From a virus, in IMG/VR virus record IMGVR_UViG_3300005823_000010, positions 1 through 33,284 of that record: DNA of 33,284 nucleotides, one strand, 5' to 3'. The first letter of the stretch is position 1, and the number at the start of each line of letters is the position of its first letter. Shown in pieces: positions 13,860 through 19,786 of this stretch. Under the pieces are notes generated by a model. It worked only from the letters and a program-made list of their open reading frames with translations, did not search any database and had not been told where the DNA came from. The translations under genes were made by a program, and so were the position numbers.

Positions 13860-14581
13860 CACTTGCTCCTGAGTACCAGCACGGCATGGCTGCACCACGC
13901 TGCCACGTACTCGAGATCCGCTGTGTCGTCCTTGTCCAGCTCTAATGAGGTGACGTCCTCGCCACCATAGGGAAAGGCCTTTATCAGGCCCAGTGCTTGC
14001 CGCAACTCGCTGCGTTCTATCTCAGCCTGAGTAGGCGGCACCTTGGTCGGCCGGACATCGTCTGGCGATGGATCCTCAGCCTTGCCCTTCTTGGGGGCCT
14101 TCTTGCGCTTGCCGACATCGAGGTCCATGTCGTCGCGGATCTTGCGAACCGTGCGATCGGTCACTCGGCAGATGTCTGCGATCTGGATGATCTGCAGCTG
14201 CGAGATCTCGGGGTCCTTCAGCGCCAGCTCGACAGCGTTGCGCTTGTCGGCATTGGTGCGCCTGAGACCGTGCTCGTCGTTGGCTCCGAGTGCCCACATC
14301 AGGGCCTCGTGCAGGCCGCCCTCGTGGACTTCAACCTTGCACTCGCCAATCTCGGCGTTGATGTAGGCGTGAAGCCGATGAAAGCCATCAGCCAAGATGT
14401 ACCGCTCGGAGCCCTTCTCCGCGAACACCACCAGCGCCGGGAACTGCGCGCCGTTTTTCATCTGCTCGGCATAGGACTCGATGACCGTGTGGTCGAGCTT
14501 CTTGCGCACCTGGGTAGCAGCTGAGGCGAGGATGTTATCCGTCGCCAGCATCATCTCTGGCCACTTTTTACTTGTCGCCAT
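13859..14581 (-). CDS. ParB/Srx-like nuclease-fold protein, 240 aa
   Basis: Residues 25-75 contain the ParB-type domain: RYILADGFHRLHAYINAEIG (60-79) corresponds to the conserved 'DGhHRl.A' box. In phages such domains act as DNA-binding NTP-hydrolysing or nicking modules. A helix-turn-helix follows at about 127-150 (QIIQIADICRVTDRTVRKIR), as in chromosomal ParB. A basic linker (GKRKKAPKKGK) and an acidic C-terminal domain follow. The ATG at 14581 has GGGAG at good distance and overlaps the previous gene by 14 bases. Without a ParA partner, a transcriptional or replication role is more likely than partition. Identification of the box is clear. Confidence 0.85.
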   Translation of the reverse strand: MATSKKWPEMMLATDNILASAATQVRKKLDHTVIESYAEQMKNGAQFPALVVFAEKGSERYILADGFHRLHAYINAEIGECKVEVHEGGLHEALMWALGANDEHGLRRTNADKRNAVELALKDPEISQLQIIQIADICRVTDRTVRKIRDDMDLDVGKRKKAPKKGKAEDPSPDDVRPTKVPPTQAEIERSELRQALGLIKAFPYGGEDVTSLELDKDDTADLEYVAAWCSHAVLVLRSK

Positions 14582-14864
14582 TGTCGTCTCCCAGATCCAG
14601 CCCCTGCTGGTTGTTGTAGATATGCTCGAGCGCGGCCTCCTTCTCGTTGGCCAGCTCAGTGATGAGCCGCTCCTCGAGAGTCTTGGTCATGCCACCGGAC
14701 AGCAGCCTGAAAATGTCGTACTTGTTCAGACCAGTGTCCGCGGCCACGAGCTCTGCCTCAGTGACCTCCTCGAACTTCCGCTTGATCTCGCCAAGCTGTG
14801 TGGCCGCGTCGTTGCGCAGCCGCTGCCGAAATGACAGCTTTGGTGCTTTATTTTTCTTCGCCAT
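14568..14864 (-). CDS. Unknown helical protein, 98 aa
   Basis: The ATG at 14864 has GAGAGGAC upstream and overlaps the preceding gene by 17 bases. The product is basic at the start (MAKKNKAPKLSFRQRLRNDA) and acidic at the end (NNQQGLDLGDDNGDK), with helical segments AATQLGEIKRKFEEV and LNKYDIFRLLSGGMTKTLEE between. The middle part could be a small helical DNA-binding unit. No family is recognised. It lies upstream of the ParB-like gene with a 14-base overlap, suggesting a functional pair. Confidence 0.7.
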   Translation of the reverse strand: MAKKNKAPKLSFRQRLRNDAATQLGEIKRKFEEVTEAELVAADTGLNKYDIFRLLSGGMTKTLEERLITELANEKEAALEHIYNNQQGLDLGDDNGDK

Positions 14865-15096
14865 CGTCCTCTCTCTTTCCAATTTCAATTTCCGCAGCCT
14901 TCAGAAACTCCCGCATGTCGGTCTCCATTTTCTTGACCTCCTCGATGGATTTCATCGTGCCGTCCTCGTTCTTGCGGTACTGCATCAGTGGCACTGGGTC
15001 GATCTTCGCTACGCACCACCTCAGATAGCCCGTGGGAATGTCGCTCAGGGCCGTACCTTCATGCTTGCCAAAATGGCATACCAACTCCTCACTCAT
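14848..15096 (-). CDS. DUF3820-like small protein, 82 aa
   Basis: Residues 5-28 read LVCHFGKHEGTALSDIPTGY followed by LRWC, matching the DUF3820 signature 'fGKykGk.lsdIP..YL.Wl', also found at the C-terminus of some exonucleases. The rest is a charged helix (MKSIEEVKKMETDMREFLKA). The ATG at 15096 overlaps the preceding stop by eight bases; five further codons upstream are less likely. The domain probably binds nucleic acid or another replication protein; its precise role is not established. The match is to a well-known short motif and is fairly firm. Confidence 0.78.
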   Translation of the reverse strand: MSEELVCHFGKHEGTALSDIPTGYLRWCVAKIDPVPLMQYRKNEDGTMKSIEEVKKMETDMREFLKAAEIEIGKREDDGEEK

Positions 15097-15373
15097 CGTT
15101 TCTATCCTCAAAGTTCAACAGGTAATTGTGCTGCTCTATGTCGTGCAAAATGTTGGCCACGCGCTCCAGTCCAACCAGATGCGAGTAGCCAACGAAAAAG
15201 TATTCCCACCGCGGCCGAGCGTGTGACGGTATGTAGTAAAACCACGCCACCGCCTGCTTGCCGCTGCTCTTGTCGAACACCACGCAGGCCGTGAGGTCCG
15301 ACAGCACGATGGTCTCCCTGACGTGGAAGGTCTCGCCGTTCTTGTTGCCGCCGCGGGCCTTATTCGAGAACAT
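15089..15373 (-). CDS. Unknown protein, 94 aa
   Basis: The start chosen is the ATG at 15373, because it has GAGG eight bases upstream and lies just after the stop of the preceding gene (TGAGATG). A GTG/ATG pair at 15442/15439 would give 117 residues but would overlap that gene by 67 bases and has no ribosome site. The product contains ETFHVRETIVLSDLTACVVF, then KQAVAWFYYIPSHARPRWEY, a beta-rich pattern with many aromatic residues. It appears to be a compact soluble domain. No family is recognised. Confidence 0.65.
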   Translation of the reverse strand: MFSNKARGGNKNGETFHVRETIVLSDLTACVVFDKSSGKQAVAWFYYIPSHARPRWEYFFVGYSHLVGLERVANILHDIEQHNYLLNFEDRNDE

Positions 15374-15374
15374 C

Positions 15375-15560
15375 TCAGCGACCTCGAGGGCGCGCTTGCG
15401 CAGCAGTATTGCGGTCTGCCTTTCCAATCTCCTCTCCATCACTAAACAGCAGATGCGTCAGCTTGGCGCTCGGAAAGAGCTCCCTGATCGCATCCAGAAA
15501 ATCTCGGTCCACGTCGCTCAGCTTGGCGCGGATCCGCATTCGTTCTATGTCCTTGCTCAC
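15375..15560 (-). CDS. Unknown small protein, 61 aa, GTG start
   Basis: The GTG at 15560 has GGAGGT four bases upstream, the best ribosome site in this stretch. The product reads MSKDIERMRIRAKLSDVDRD, then FLDAIRELFPSAKLTHLLFS, followed by a basic tail. It is mainly helical and soluble. No family is recognised. It is the first gene after the 308-base non-coding stretch 15561-15868, so its expression may depend on the RNA structures there. Confidence 0.65.
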   Translation of the reverse strand: MSKDIERMRIRAKLSDVDRDFLDAIRELFPSAKLTHLLFSDGEEIGKADRNTAAQARPRGR

Positions 15561-15868
15561 GTTACCTCCGGGCTCAATGACCCGCCTTTGGCCTGCAGGA
15601 CTCCTGTCAGGTTACTCGGCTCGCCTTTGTCCGTGCAGTTGCCTAAAGCCACGCAGATCAACGGATAGCGGGTTGATCCTCCCTGCGATTTGTCTCAGTC
15701 TGAGTTTCGGTAAGACCTCTCGAAAACACCGCGGGCTGCGGAGAGAGGTTGCGGCGCGGATTGGTCTTGTAGGATAATCGACCTGCGCCGGGGCCCTGTC
15801 CATGCAGAAATCCCGAGAAGGCTCACCATTGATAGTGGTGGGCCTTCTGAATTTTGAGAGTAATAAAA
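15561..15868. ncRNA. 308-base gene-free stretch with at least four hairpins; candidate structured RNA
   Basis: No convincing gene lies here on either strand, unusual in so dense a genome. Visible inverted repeats: GATCAAC/GTTGATC (15656-15662/15672-15678); ACCTCTC/GAGAGGT (15715-15721/15743-15749) with an inner CCGC/GCGG; CGGCGC/GCGCCG (15752-15757/15785-15790) with inner GGTC/GACC (15763-15766/15780-15783); and a 13-pair stem at 15816-15848. Read on the plus strand, the series ends with the stem and TTTT, which resembles an independent antisense RNA. Read on the minus strand, it would be an untranslated region inside the operon. A replication origin is a further possibility. The type is inferred from structure only. 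Confidence 0.4.
15816..15855 (+). terminator. Stem-loop resembling a terminator
   Basis: AGAAGGC-T-CACCA (15816-15828) pairs with TGGTG-G-GCCTTCT (15836-15848), a 13-pair stem with one G-U and a seven-base loop. On the plus strand it is followed by GAATTTT, a short U-run three bases after the stem. On the minus strand it lies 21 bases beyond the stop at 15869 and is followed by CGGGATTTC, a poor U-run. Termination is thus more plausible for a plus-strand RNA; for the minus operon it may attenuate or protect an RNA end. Confidence 0.45.
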
Positions 15869-16084
15869 TCACCCGTGTTCGTCCACCAGTTTCTTGCGCT
15901 CGTCGCACCATTGGCACTGGAACACCTCGTAATCGTCTGGGAACCCCTCCTGTATCACGCCGTCGACGCAATGCGCGTTCGGGCACCTGGCCAACTCGAG
16001 CAGCTTGCAGGCCTCGATCAGGGCCACACGAACCTCGGTGAGCTCGTGCATGGTGCCCGTGTCGCACGTCTCGAAATCACCCAC
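15869..16084 (-). CDS. Small four-cysteine zinc-knuckle protein, 71 aa
   Basis: The product contains ARCPNAHCVDGVIQEG and FQCQWCDERKK, two CxxC-type knuckles (CPNAHC has a four-residue spacing) separated by about 15 residues. This is the layout of small phage zinc ribbons of the Lar or DnaJ-like C4 kind. A preceding helix reads VRVALIEACKLLELA. The start is a GTG at 16084 overlapping the previous gene by eight bases; an ATG at 16051 is the alternative. Zinc binding is likely; a role in nucleic-acid binding or counter-defence is inference. It is followed by the 308-base non-coding stretch. Confidence 0.72.
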   Translation of the reverse strand: MGDFETCDTGTMHELTEVRVALIEACKLLELARCPNAHCVDGVIQEGFPDDYEVFQCQWCDERKKLVDEHG

Positions 16085-16421
16085 GAGGACGTCTCGAGAA
16101 TACAGTCTTGTCCGACTCTGGGCAGGCCAGATCCATGCGGCCGTTGGGCTCGCGCACGAGCAGCTGGAAGGTGCCCATCGTTGCCTGTGACAGGCTGGCG
16201 CCGGCGACCATGCACATGGACCGGATCAGCTTCATCTTGGAGACAGCCTCATCCTCGCCGCGCGAGAGCATGGCGCACTGCAGAGACTCGTCGCTCTCCA
16301 CGATGACGACCACCGAATGCGCCTGAGTGGCGCCGGCGATGCTCTCAGCGAAGGCATCGATCTGCATTTGCGTGACCTCGTCGAATCCCGGGGTGCCCTT
16401 GAACTCCCCGTAGTCGCTCAT
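16077..16421 (-). CDS. Unknown protein, 114 aa
   Basis: The ATG at 16421 overlaps the preceding stop as ATGA. Residues 20-50 (QIDAFAESIAGATQAHSVVV, then IVESDESLQC) and a methionine-rich helix (SKMKLIRSMCMVAGASLSQA) form an alpha/beta pattern. The C-terminus is basic (FSRRPRG). No catalytic or binding motif is recognised. It is probably soluble and works in the early phase because it is near the operon start. Confidence 0.7.
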   Translation of the reverse strand: MSDYGEFKGTPGFDEVTQMQIDAFAESIAGATQAHSVVVIVESDESLQCAMLSRGEDEAVSKMKLIRSMCMVAGASLSQATMGTFQLLVREPNGRMDLACPESDKTVFSRRPRG

Positions 16422-16573
16422 ATCTTGCTCCCGGGCTGCACCACCGTCTCCTCGAGCTCGTCCTTGGGCAGGTTCTCGGGGTAGTCCTTGGGCTGGTCGA
16501 CGAACTGGCCATCGATTTGCTCCGGTGCCGGCGTACCGACGACGAAGTCTTTGATCTTCTCGAACAGGGTCAT
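16418..16573 (-). CDS. Unknown small acidic protein, 51 aa
   Basis: The ATG at 16573 overlaps the regulator stop as ATGA and the stop overlaps the next start as ATGA, so the gene is locked between two neighbours. The product starts with an amphipathic helix MTLFEKIKDFVVG and continues as an acidic, proline-rich, probably unstructured tail (DQPKDYPENLPKDELEETVV). It may bind a partner protein. No family is recognised. Confidence 0.62.
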   Translation of the reverse strand: MTLFEKIKDFVVGTPAPEQIDGQFVDQPKDYPENLPKDELEETVVQPGSKI

Positions 16574-16722
16574 ATTGGGATCCTCGCTTTCTTGGCTTCT
16601 GCCCGGAGGAACCGGCGCAGATACTCGGTTTTACTTATTCCCTTCCGTTTCGCGAGGGCCTCGAGGGCGTTGTTTTCGCGAGGCGTCAGGCGCATCTGAA
16701 AGGGCTTGTCTTTGGTTTCCAT
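16570..16722 (-). CDS. Ribbon-helix-helix (Arc/CopG-like) regulator, 50 aa
   Basis: The ATG at 16722 opens a 50-residue protein: a short strand KPFQMRLTP (6-14), helix RENNALEALAKRKG (15-28), turn IS, and helix KTEYLRRFLRAEAKK (31-45). This is the minimal ribbon-helix-helix fold of Arc, MetJ and CopG repressors, which bind DNA as dimers through the strand. It is the first gene of the minus early operon, and the DNA immediately upstream holds TAATGACA direct repeats and an ACTTGT/ACAAGT dyad, suiting cooperative binding by two dimers. Hardly any leader exists between the predicted -10 box and the ATG, and no ribosome site is seen, so the mRNA may be almost leaderless. Autoregulation is inferred. 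Confidence 0.85.
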   Translation of the reverse strand: METKDKPFQMRLTPRENNALEALAKRKGISKTEYLRRFLRAEAKKARIPI

Positions 16723-16729
16723 GGGCTCT

Positions 16730-16759
16730 ATAGTAATGACACTTGTAATGACAAGTCAA
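16730..16759 (-). promoter_or_regulatory. Divergent promoter and ribbon-helix-helix operator
   Basis: On the minus strand, TTGACT (16754-16759) and TACTAT (16730-16735) with an 18-base spacer form a good sigma-70 promoter for the regulator gene. The spacer holds two direct repeats TAATGACA (16734-16741 and 16746-16753, plus-strand reading, 12 bases apart) and the dyad ACTTGT-AATG-ACAAGT (16741-16756). Twelve-base spacing is near one helical turn, so two dimers could bind side by side. The divergent recombination operon begins 25 bases beyond, so one operator may control both. Confidence 0.6.
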
Positions 16760-16783
16760 TACACTTACGCGAGGAAAATAATC

Positions 16784-17800
16784 ATGTCCGACAATTCAGA
16801 ATTCATCCCTGCTGACGACGAGCAGGAAACACTCGAAAACCGAGTCATAGTGTTCAACATCAATGACGCTGCGATCGCTGAGGTCAAAGAGGATCTCGGT
16901 GAGGTGGATGCCTACAAGGATCTCGACCACGCCAAGGCCGCGAAGAAAACCCTGACCAAGATGCGCAGCTCCCTGGCTGACGCGCACAAGGAAGCCAAGG
17001 CCGAGGCGCTGGCCTACGGTCGGCGCTGCGATGCCGAGAAGAATCGACTGCTCGCCAGCATCGCTGAGATCGAGGACCCGATCACCAAGCAGCTCGACGA
17101 CATCAAGAACGCCGCAGCCAAGGCCGAGGAGGAGCGTGTCGCCGGCATCATGGCCAAGATCGAACAGATCCAAGCCTTTGCTCTGGACCGTCACGATCTC
17201 ACGCTGGACCAGCTTAACGAGAGGCTCAGCACCCTGCTCAGCCACCCGGACCCATCCGAGGAGGACTACGACGAGTTCGCTGAAGATGGTGCCAACGCCA
17301 AGGAAGTCAGCGAGTCGAAGCTGCGCATCGCGATTATGAACGAGGAGGCGAGGCTCAAGGAGGCCGAGGAGCAGGAGCGTGTTCGCAAGGAGAACGAGGA
17401 GCTCAAGGAGAAGCTGGCCAAGGCTGAGGCTGCCCAGAAGATCATCGACGACGCTGCCGCTGCAGAGCAGGCCGCCAAGGACGCCGAGCGTCAGGCCGAG
17501 CTCGACAAGCAGGCCGAGGAGCAGGCCGCAGCGCAGAAGGTCATCGACGATGAGAACGCGCGCCTCGCTCAGGAGCAGGCCGACAAGGACGCTGCCGAGG
17601 CAGCAGACAAGGCCGCCAAGATCGCTGCACTGCAGGCACCTGATGCAGAGAAGCTGGCGCTCTACGCTGCCGACATCCACACCCTGATTGAGAATCGCCC
17701 GGTGCTCCAGTCCGACGCCGGCAACAACATACTCCTCGACGTGACAGCGAGCCTGATCCAAGTCGAGGAATTCATCGAGAGTAAAAGCGAGGAACTGTAA
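16784..17800 (+). CDS. Long coiled-coil recombination-associated protein, 338 aa
   Basis: The ATG at 16784 has CGCGAGGAAA upstream; 26 further open codons upstream cross the operator and are rejected. Residues about 50-90 and 190-290 are strongly heptad-like (VRKENEELKEKLAKAEAAQK, then many Ala/Glu/Lys repeats AEQAAKDAERQAELDKQAEE). The N-terminal part (FNINDAAIAEVKEDLGEVDA, then YKDLDHAKAAKKTLTKMRSS) resembles the DUF1351-like proteins usually found before ERF or RecT genes. The C-terminal part (ALYAADIHTLIENRPVL) ends with an acidic tail. It may scaffold the annealing protein and exonuclease. It overlaps the ERF gene by one base (TAATG). Confidence 0.8.
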   Translation: MSDNSEFIPADDEQETLENRVIVFNINDAAIAEVKEDLGEVDAYKDLDHAKAAKKTLTKMRSSLADAHKEAKAEALAYGRRCDAEKNRLLASIAEIEDPITKQLDDIKNAAAKAEEERVAGIMAKIEQIQAFALDRHDLTLDQLNERLSTLLSHPDPSEEDYDEFAEDGANAKEVSESKLRIAIMNEEARLKEAEEQERVRKENEELKEKLAKAEAAQKIIDDAAAAEQAAKDAERQAELDKQAEEQAAAQKVIDDENARLAQEQADKDAAEAADKAAKIAALQAPDAEKLALYAADIHTLIENRPVLQSDAGNNILLDVTASLIQVEEFIESKSEEL

Positions 17801-18534
17801 TGTCTGAAGATCAAGCGACCTACGAGGTCAAACCAACCCAGACGCTCGTCCAAGTTGGCGAGGAGTTATTCGAGGAGGCAAAGCACCTTGCCTCTATGAT
17901 TAAGCCAGACTACGACAAGCTGTTCGCTGCACTGGCCATAGCCCAGGGCCAGATCCAATCGGCCATCGCAGACAAGGAGAACACGCACTTCAATTTCAAG
18001 TACGCGGATCTCGATGCCTGTTGGGAGGCCTGCCGGAAGCCACTGTCCGAGAACGAGCTCTGTATCGTGCAGATCCCATCAGTCGGTGAGTCTGGTGCCG
18101 TGACCATGCGTACCATCCTTGGCCACAGCTCTGGACAGTCGATCTCCTGCACGTACTCGATGCACCCTGACAAGGGCGGGCCACAGGCCCTCGGGTCCTG
18201 CATGACCTACCTGAGACGCTACAGTCTCTGCTCCATGGTCGGGATCTCGCAGGAGGATGACGATGCGAACGCTGCGACCGCAGATCCCGACGAGTACGTG
18301 CGGATCTCCAAGACGCAGGTCGATGAGGTGCTGGTGCTGGCCGACAAGCTGTTCGGCAAGTCAGCCGACGCAGTGGTCGACAGGATGCTGGCCAAGGTGT
18401 TCCAAGTCACCACGGTCGCGGACATCCCCGAGGCCCTGCATCAGGAGGCCCTGAACCTGCTCGAGAACCAGTCGAAGCGGGAGAAGGAGCAGGCCAAGAA
18501 GAAGGCAGAGAAGCCGGCCGCCGAGAAGAAGTAG
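17800..18534 (+). CDS. erf: ERF-family single-strand annealing protein, 244 aa
   Basis: ERF proteins anneal complementary single strands and circularise or recombine phage DNA. Residues 64-85 (FNFKYADLDACWEACRKPLS) and 128-152 (PQALGSCMTYLRRYSLCSMV, then GISQEDDDAN) are the two hallmark blocks of the family: 'yaYa.L......p.L...gl' and 'GSa.TYarRY.l....gi..eeDDDgn'. The C-terminus is a helix followed by a charged lysine-rich tail (KEKEQAKKKAEKPAAEKK). The start overlaps the coiled-coil gene (TAATG), and the next gene starts right after the stop. Together with the YqaJ exonuclease it forms a typical phage two-component recombinase. Confidence 0.93.
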   Translation: MSEDQATYEVKPTQTLVQVGEELFEEAKHLASMIKPDYDKLFAALAIAQGQIQSAIADKENTHFNFKYADLDACWEACRKPLSENELCIVQIPSVGESGAVTMRTILGHSSGQSISCTYSMHPDKGGPQALGSCMTYLRRYSLCSMVGISQEDDDANAATADPDEYVRISKTQVDEVLVLADKLFGKSADAVVDRMLAKVFQVTTVADIPEALHQEALNLLENQSKREKEQAKKKAEKPAAEKK

Positions 18535-19236
18535 GTGGACTGCCGCATCATCCGTGTCGAGCAGGGATCCGACGAGTGGCTGGCACTACGCCGCTCGCGG
18601 ATCACTGCCTCGAGGCTGGCCGATGTCATGGCCAAGCCAGACACCAAACGCTACCAGAAGTACCGACGCGAGAAGGTGCTCGAGCTGCTCGGCAACGAGA
18701 ACGTCGAGGAGTCTCCCGAGTGGGCCAGACATGGCAGGGAGAACGAGCCCAAGGCCATCGCCGGCTACGAGTGGAAGTACAACGTCGACGTCGAGCACAA
18801 TGTTTTCCTGATCTCCAAGAAATACGACTGGCTCGGCGCCAGCCCTGACATGCTGCACATCGTTGGCGAGACCGACGACGACATCCAGCAGCAGGAGGAC
18901 ACTGAGGACGAGTTCGACGAGGGCGGCGAGATCAAGTGTCGCGCGCTGTTCAAGAACTACAAGGCACGACGCACCCAGGCTCGGCTCTACGAGGGCCAGA
19001 CTCAGGCGATCCCGCCAGCCGACAGGCATCAGGTCCAAGGCAATATGTGGTTGACCGGCTGGAATCGCTGGTGGTACATCGACTATTACATTGGCGACGA
19101 CCTCGAGGGAGGCCTGACCCAGAAGATCCACCGCGTAGCAGTGAAGCGTGACCAGACACTGATCGATGCGATGGAAGCAAGGTGTTTGAAATTTATGAAG
19201 GAATGCTACGAACGAGCACAGTTACAACAACCCTGA
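18535..19236 (+). CDS. YqaJ-type viral exonuclease, 233 aa, GTG start
   Basis: This exonuclease makes single strands for the ERF annealing protein. Residues 9-32 read EQGSDEWLALRRSRITASRL followed by ADVM, the family start block. ARHGRENEPKAIAGYEW (64-80) provides a helix glutamate. WLGASPDMLH (99-108) holds catalytic D105, and EIKCR (132-136) is the ExK motif. A final helix around 164-190 contains the conserved RHQVQGNMWLTG. An acidic insertion (112-130, GETDDDIQQQEDTEDEFDE) between D105 and ExK is longer than usual. The start is a GTG directly after the ERF stop; no ATG is available. The stop codon TGA is the first part of the 19-bp palindrome at 19235. Confidence 0.92.
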   Translation: MDCRIIRVEQGSDEWLALRRSRITASRLADVMAKPDTKRYQKYRREKVLELLGNENVEESPEWARHGRENEPKAIAGYEWKYNVDVEHNVFLISKKYDWLGASPDMLHIVGETDDDIQQQEDTEDEFDEGGEIKCRALFKNYKARRTQARLYEGQTQAIPPADRHQVQGNMWLTGWNRWWYIDYYIGDDLEGGLTQKIHRVAVKRDQTLIDAMEARCLKFMKECYERAQLQQP

Positions 19237-19253
19237 ACGGAAAATTTCCGTTC
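19235..19253. promoter_or_regulatory. 19-bp palindrome, copy 2 (GAACGGAAA-N-TTTCCGTTC)
   Basis: It has the same 9-base arms as the copy at 3906-3924, with A instead of G at the centre and the same outer T and G. It begins within the exonuclease stop codon and ends 17 bases before the next ATG at 19271. Preservation of both arms at two sites 15.3 kb apart, one intergenic, is strong evidence for selection. Likely an operator for a dimeric regulator; no -35/-10 pair is clear beside it. Confidence 0.75.
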
Positions 19254-19270
19254 GCACCATGGAGACAAAA

Positions 19271-19588
19271 ATGACAGACGAACAGAACAACGGCGGCGCG
19301 GCACCAGACGCGCCAACAGCTGAGCCATCCGATGTCGCGGAGGCAGTAAAGACTGCGATCAATGAACAGTCAGGGCCGGCGAAGCTGGACCTCAACCATT
19401 GCCCGTGCGGCGAGAAACCTGAGGGCCTCTACATCGAGATGCCTGAGCGCGGCAAGTACGGGCGGGCAACAGGCCAGTGCTGTGCTGAGTGGTCGGTCGA
19501 ATTCAGGAACGGCTACGAGGCCAATCCAGATAAGACCCTGGCCAAGGCTGCGAAGGCGTGGAACGACGCGCCGAGAGCTGCCGCGTGA
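19271..19588 (+). CDS. Lar-like restriction-alleviation zinc protein, 105 aa
   Basis: After a disordered Ala/Pro/Glu-rich N-terminus (residues 1-35), the protein reads LDLNHCPCGEKPEGLYIEMP, then ATGQCCAEWSVEF, then LAKAAKAWNDAP. This is the layout of Lar-type restriction-alleviation proteins: CPxCG..., a second cysteine pair, and the terminal 'A...WN.R' helix. The first pair is CPCG and the second CC, slightly divergent. The ATG at 19271 has GGAG seven bases upstream; an ATG at 19259 would add four residues. Lar relieves type I restriction in E. coli phages; the same role here is inference. Confidence 0.75.
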   Translation: MTDEQNNGGAAPDAPTAEPSDVAEAVKTAINEQSGPAKLDLNHCPCGEKPEGLYIEMPERGKYGRATGQCCAEWSVEFRNGYEANPDKTLAKAAKAWNDAPRAAA

Positions 19589-19689
19589 GAGCACTGCCTT
19601 GGATCCTGCTGGCATTCCTGCTCGGCGGGATCGGTCTGGCCCTGCTTGCGTTCTGGTGGATTAGTGAGGGCGGCCTGACTATGATGTAG
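19585..19689 (+). CDS. Single-pass membrane peptide, 34 aa, GTG start
   Basis: A GTG at 19585 overlaps the Lar-like stop as GTGA, with GAGAG upstream. The peptide MRALPWILLAFLLGGIGLAL continues LAFWWISEGGLTMM: one hydrophobic helix of about 22 residues with a glycine-rich centre and a Trp pair at the interface. Such peptides may modulate membrane proteins or act as a superinfection or lysis-inhibition factor, but no family is recognised. The gene is short, so coding status rests on the coupled start and the clean hydrophobic pattern. Confidence 0.6.
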   Translation: MRALPWILLAFLLGGIGLALLAFWWISEGGLTMM

Positions 19690-19693
19690 CCAT

Positions 19694-19709
19694 CTTTCCT
19701 CGCGGAAAG
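19694..19709 (+). ncRNA. Hairpin displaying an anti-ribosome-site sequence in the 3' untranslated region
   Basis: CTTTCC-TCGC-GGAAAG forms a six-pair stem with a four-base loop, five bases after the membrane-peptide stop. Its sequence TTTCCTCGCG (19695-19704) is the exact reverse complement of CGCGAGGAAA, the extended ribosome-binding motif of the plus-strand genes at 6240, 6724, 9292 and 16784. A strong terminator follows at 19751. A short 3'-derived RNA ending there could pair with these leaders. The match is seen; an sRNA function is a hypothesis. Confidence 0.4.
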
Positions 19710-19750
19710 CTGCCCGGAGCCCCCTGCCGGTACTCAGAAGTGAACGGGGA

Positions 19751-19786
19751 AAGGGTGCCGAACGTAAGTTCCGGCGCCCTTTTTAT
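19751..19786 (+). terminator. Rho-independent terminator of the recombination operon
   Basis: AAGGGTGCCG (19751-19760) pairs with CGGCGCCCTT (19772-19781) through ten pairs including one G-U, with an inner GAAC/GTTC extension, and is followed by TTTTATT. The stem is strong and GC-rich. It sits between convergent operons; the minus-strand late operon ends at 19783 inside its U-tract, and the same stem may also stop late transcription. Confidence 0.85.

Noticed and set aside
15612-16067. 151-residue minus-strand ORF across the non-coding stretch
   Set aside because: Its first half overlaps the four-cysteine gene in another frame; the rest is Arg/Pro-rich without a good start or ribosome site.
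16796-17761. 321-residue leucine-rich minus-strand ORF
   Set aside because: It mirrors the Ala/Glu/Lys coiled-coil gene; Leu-rich antisense frames are expected there.
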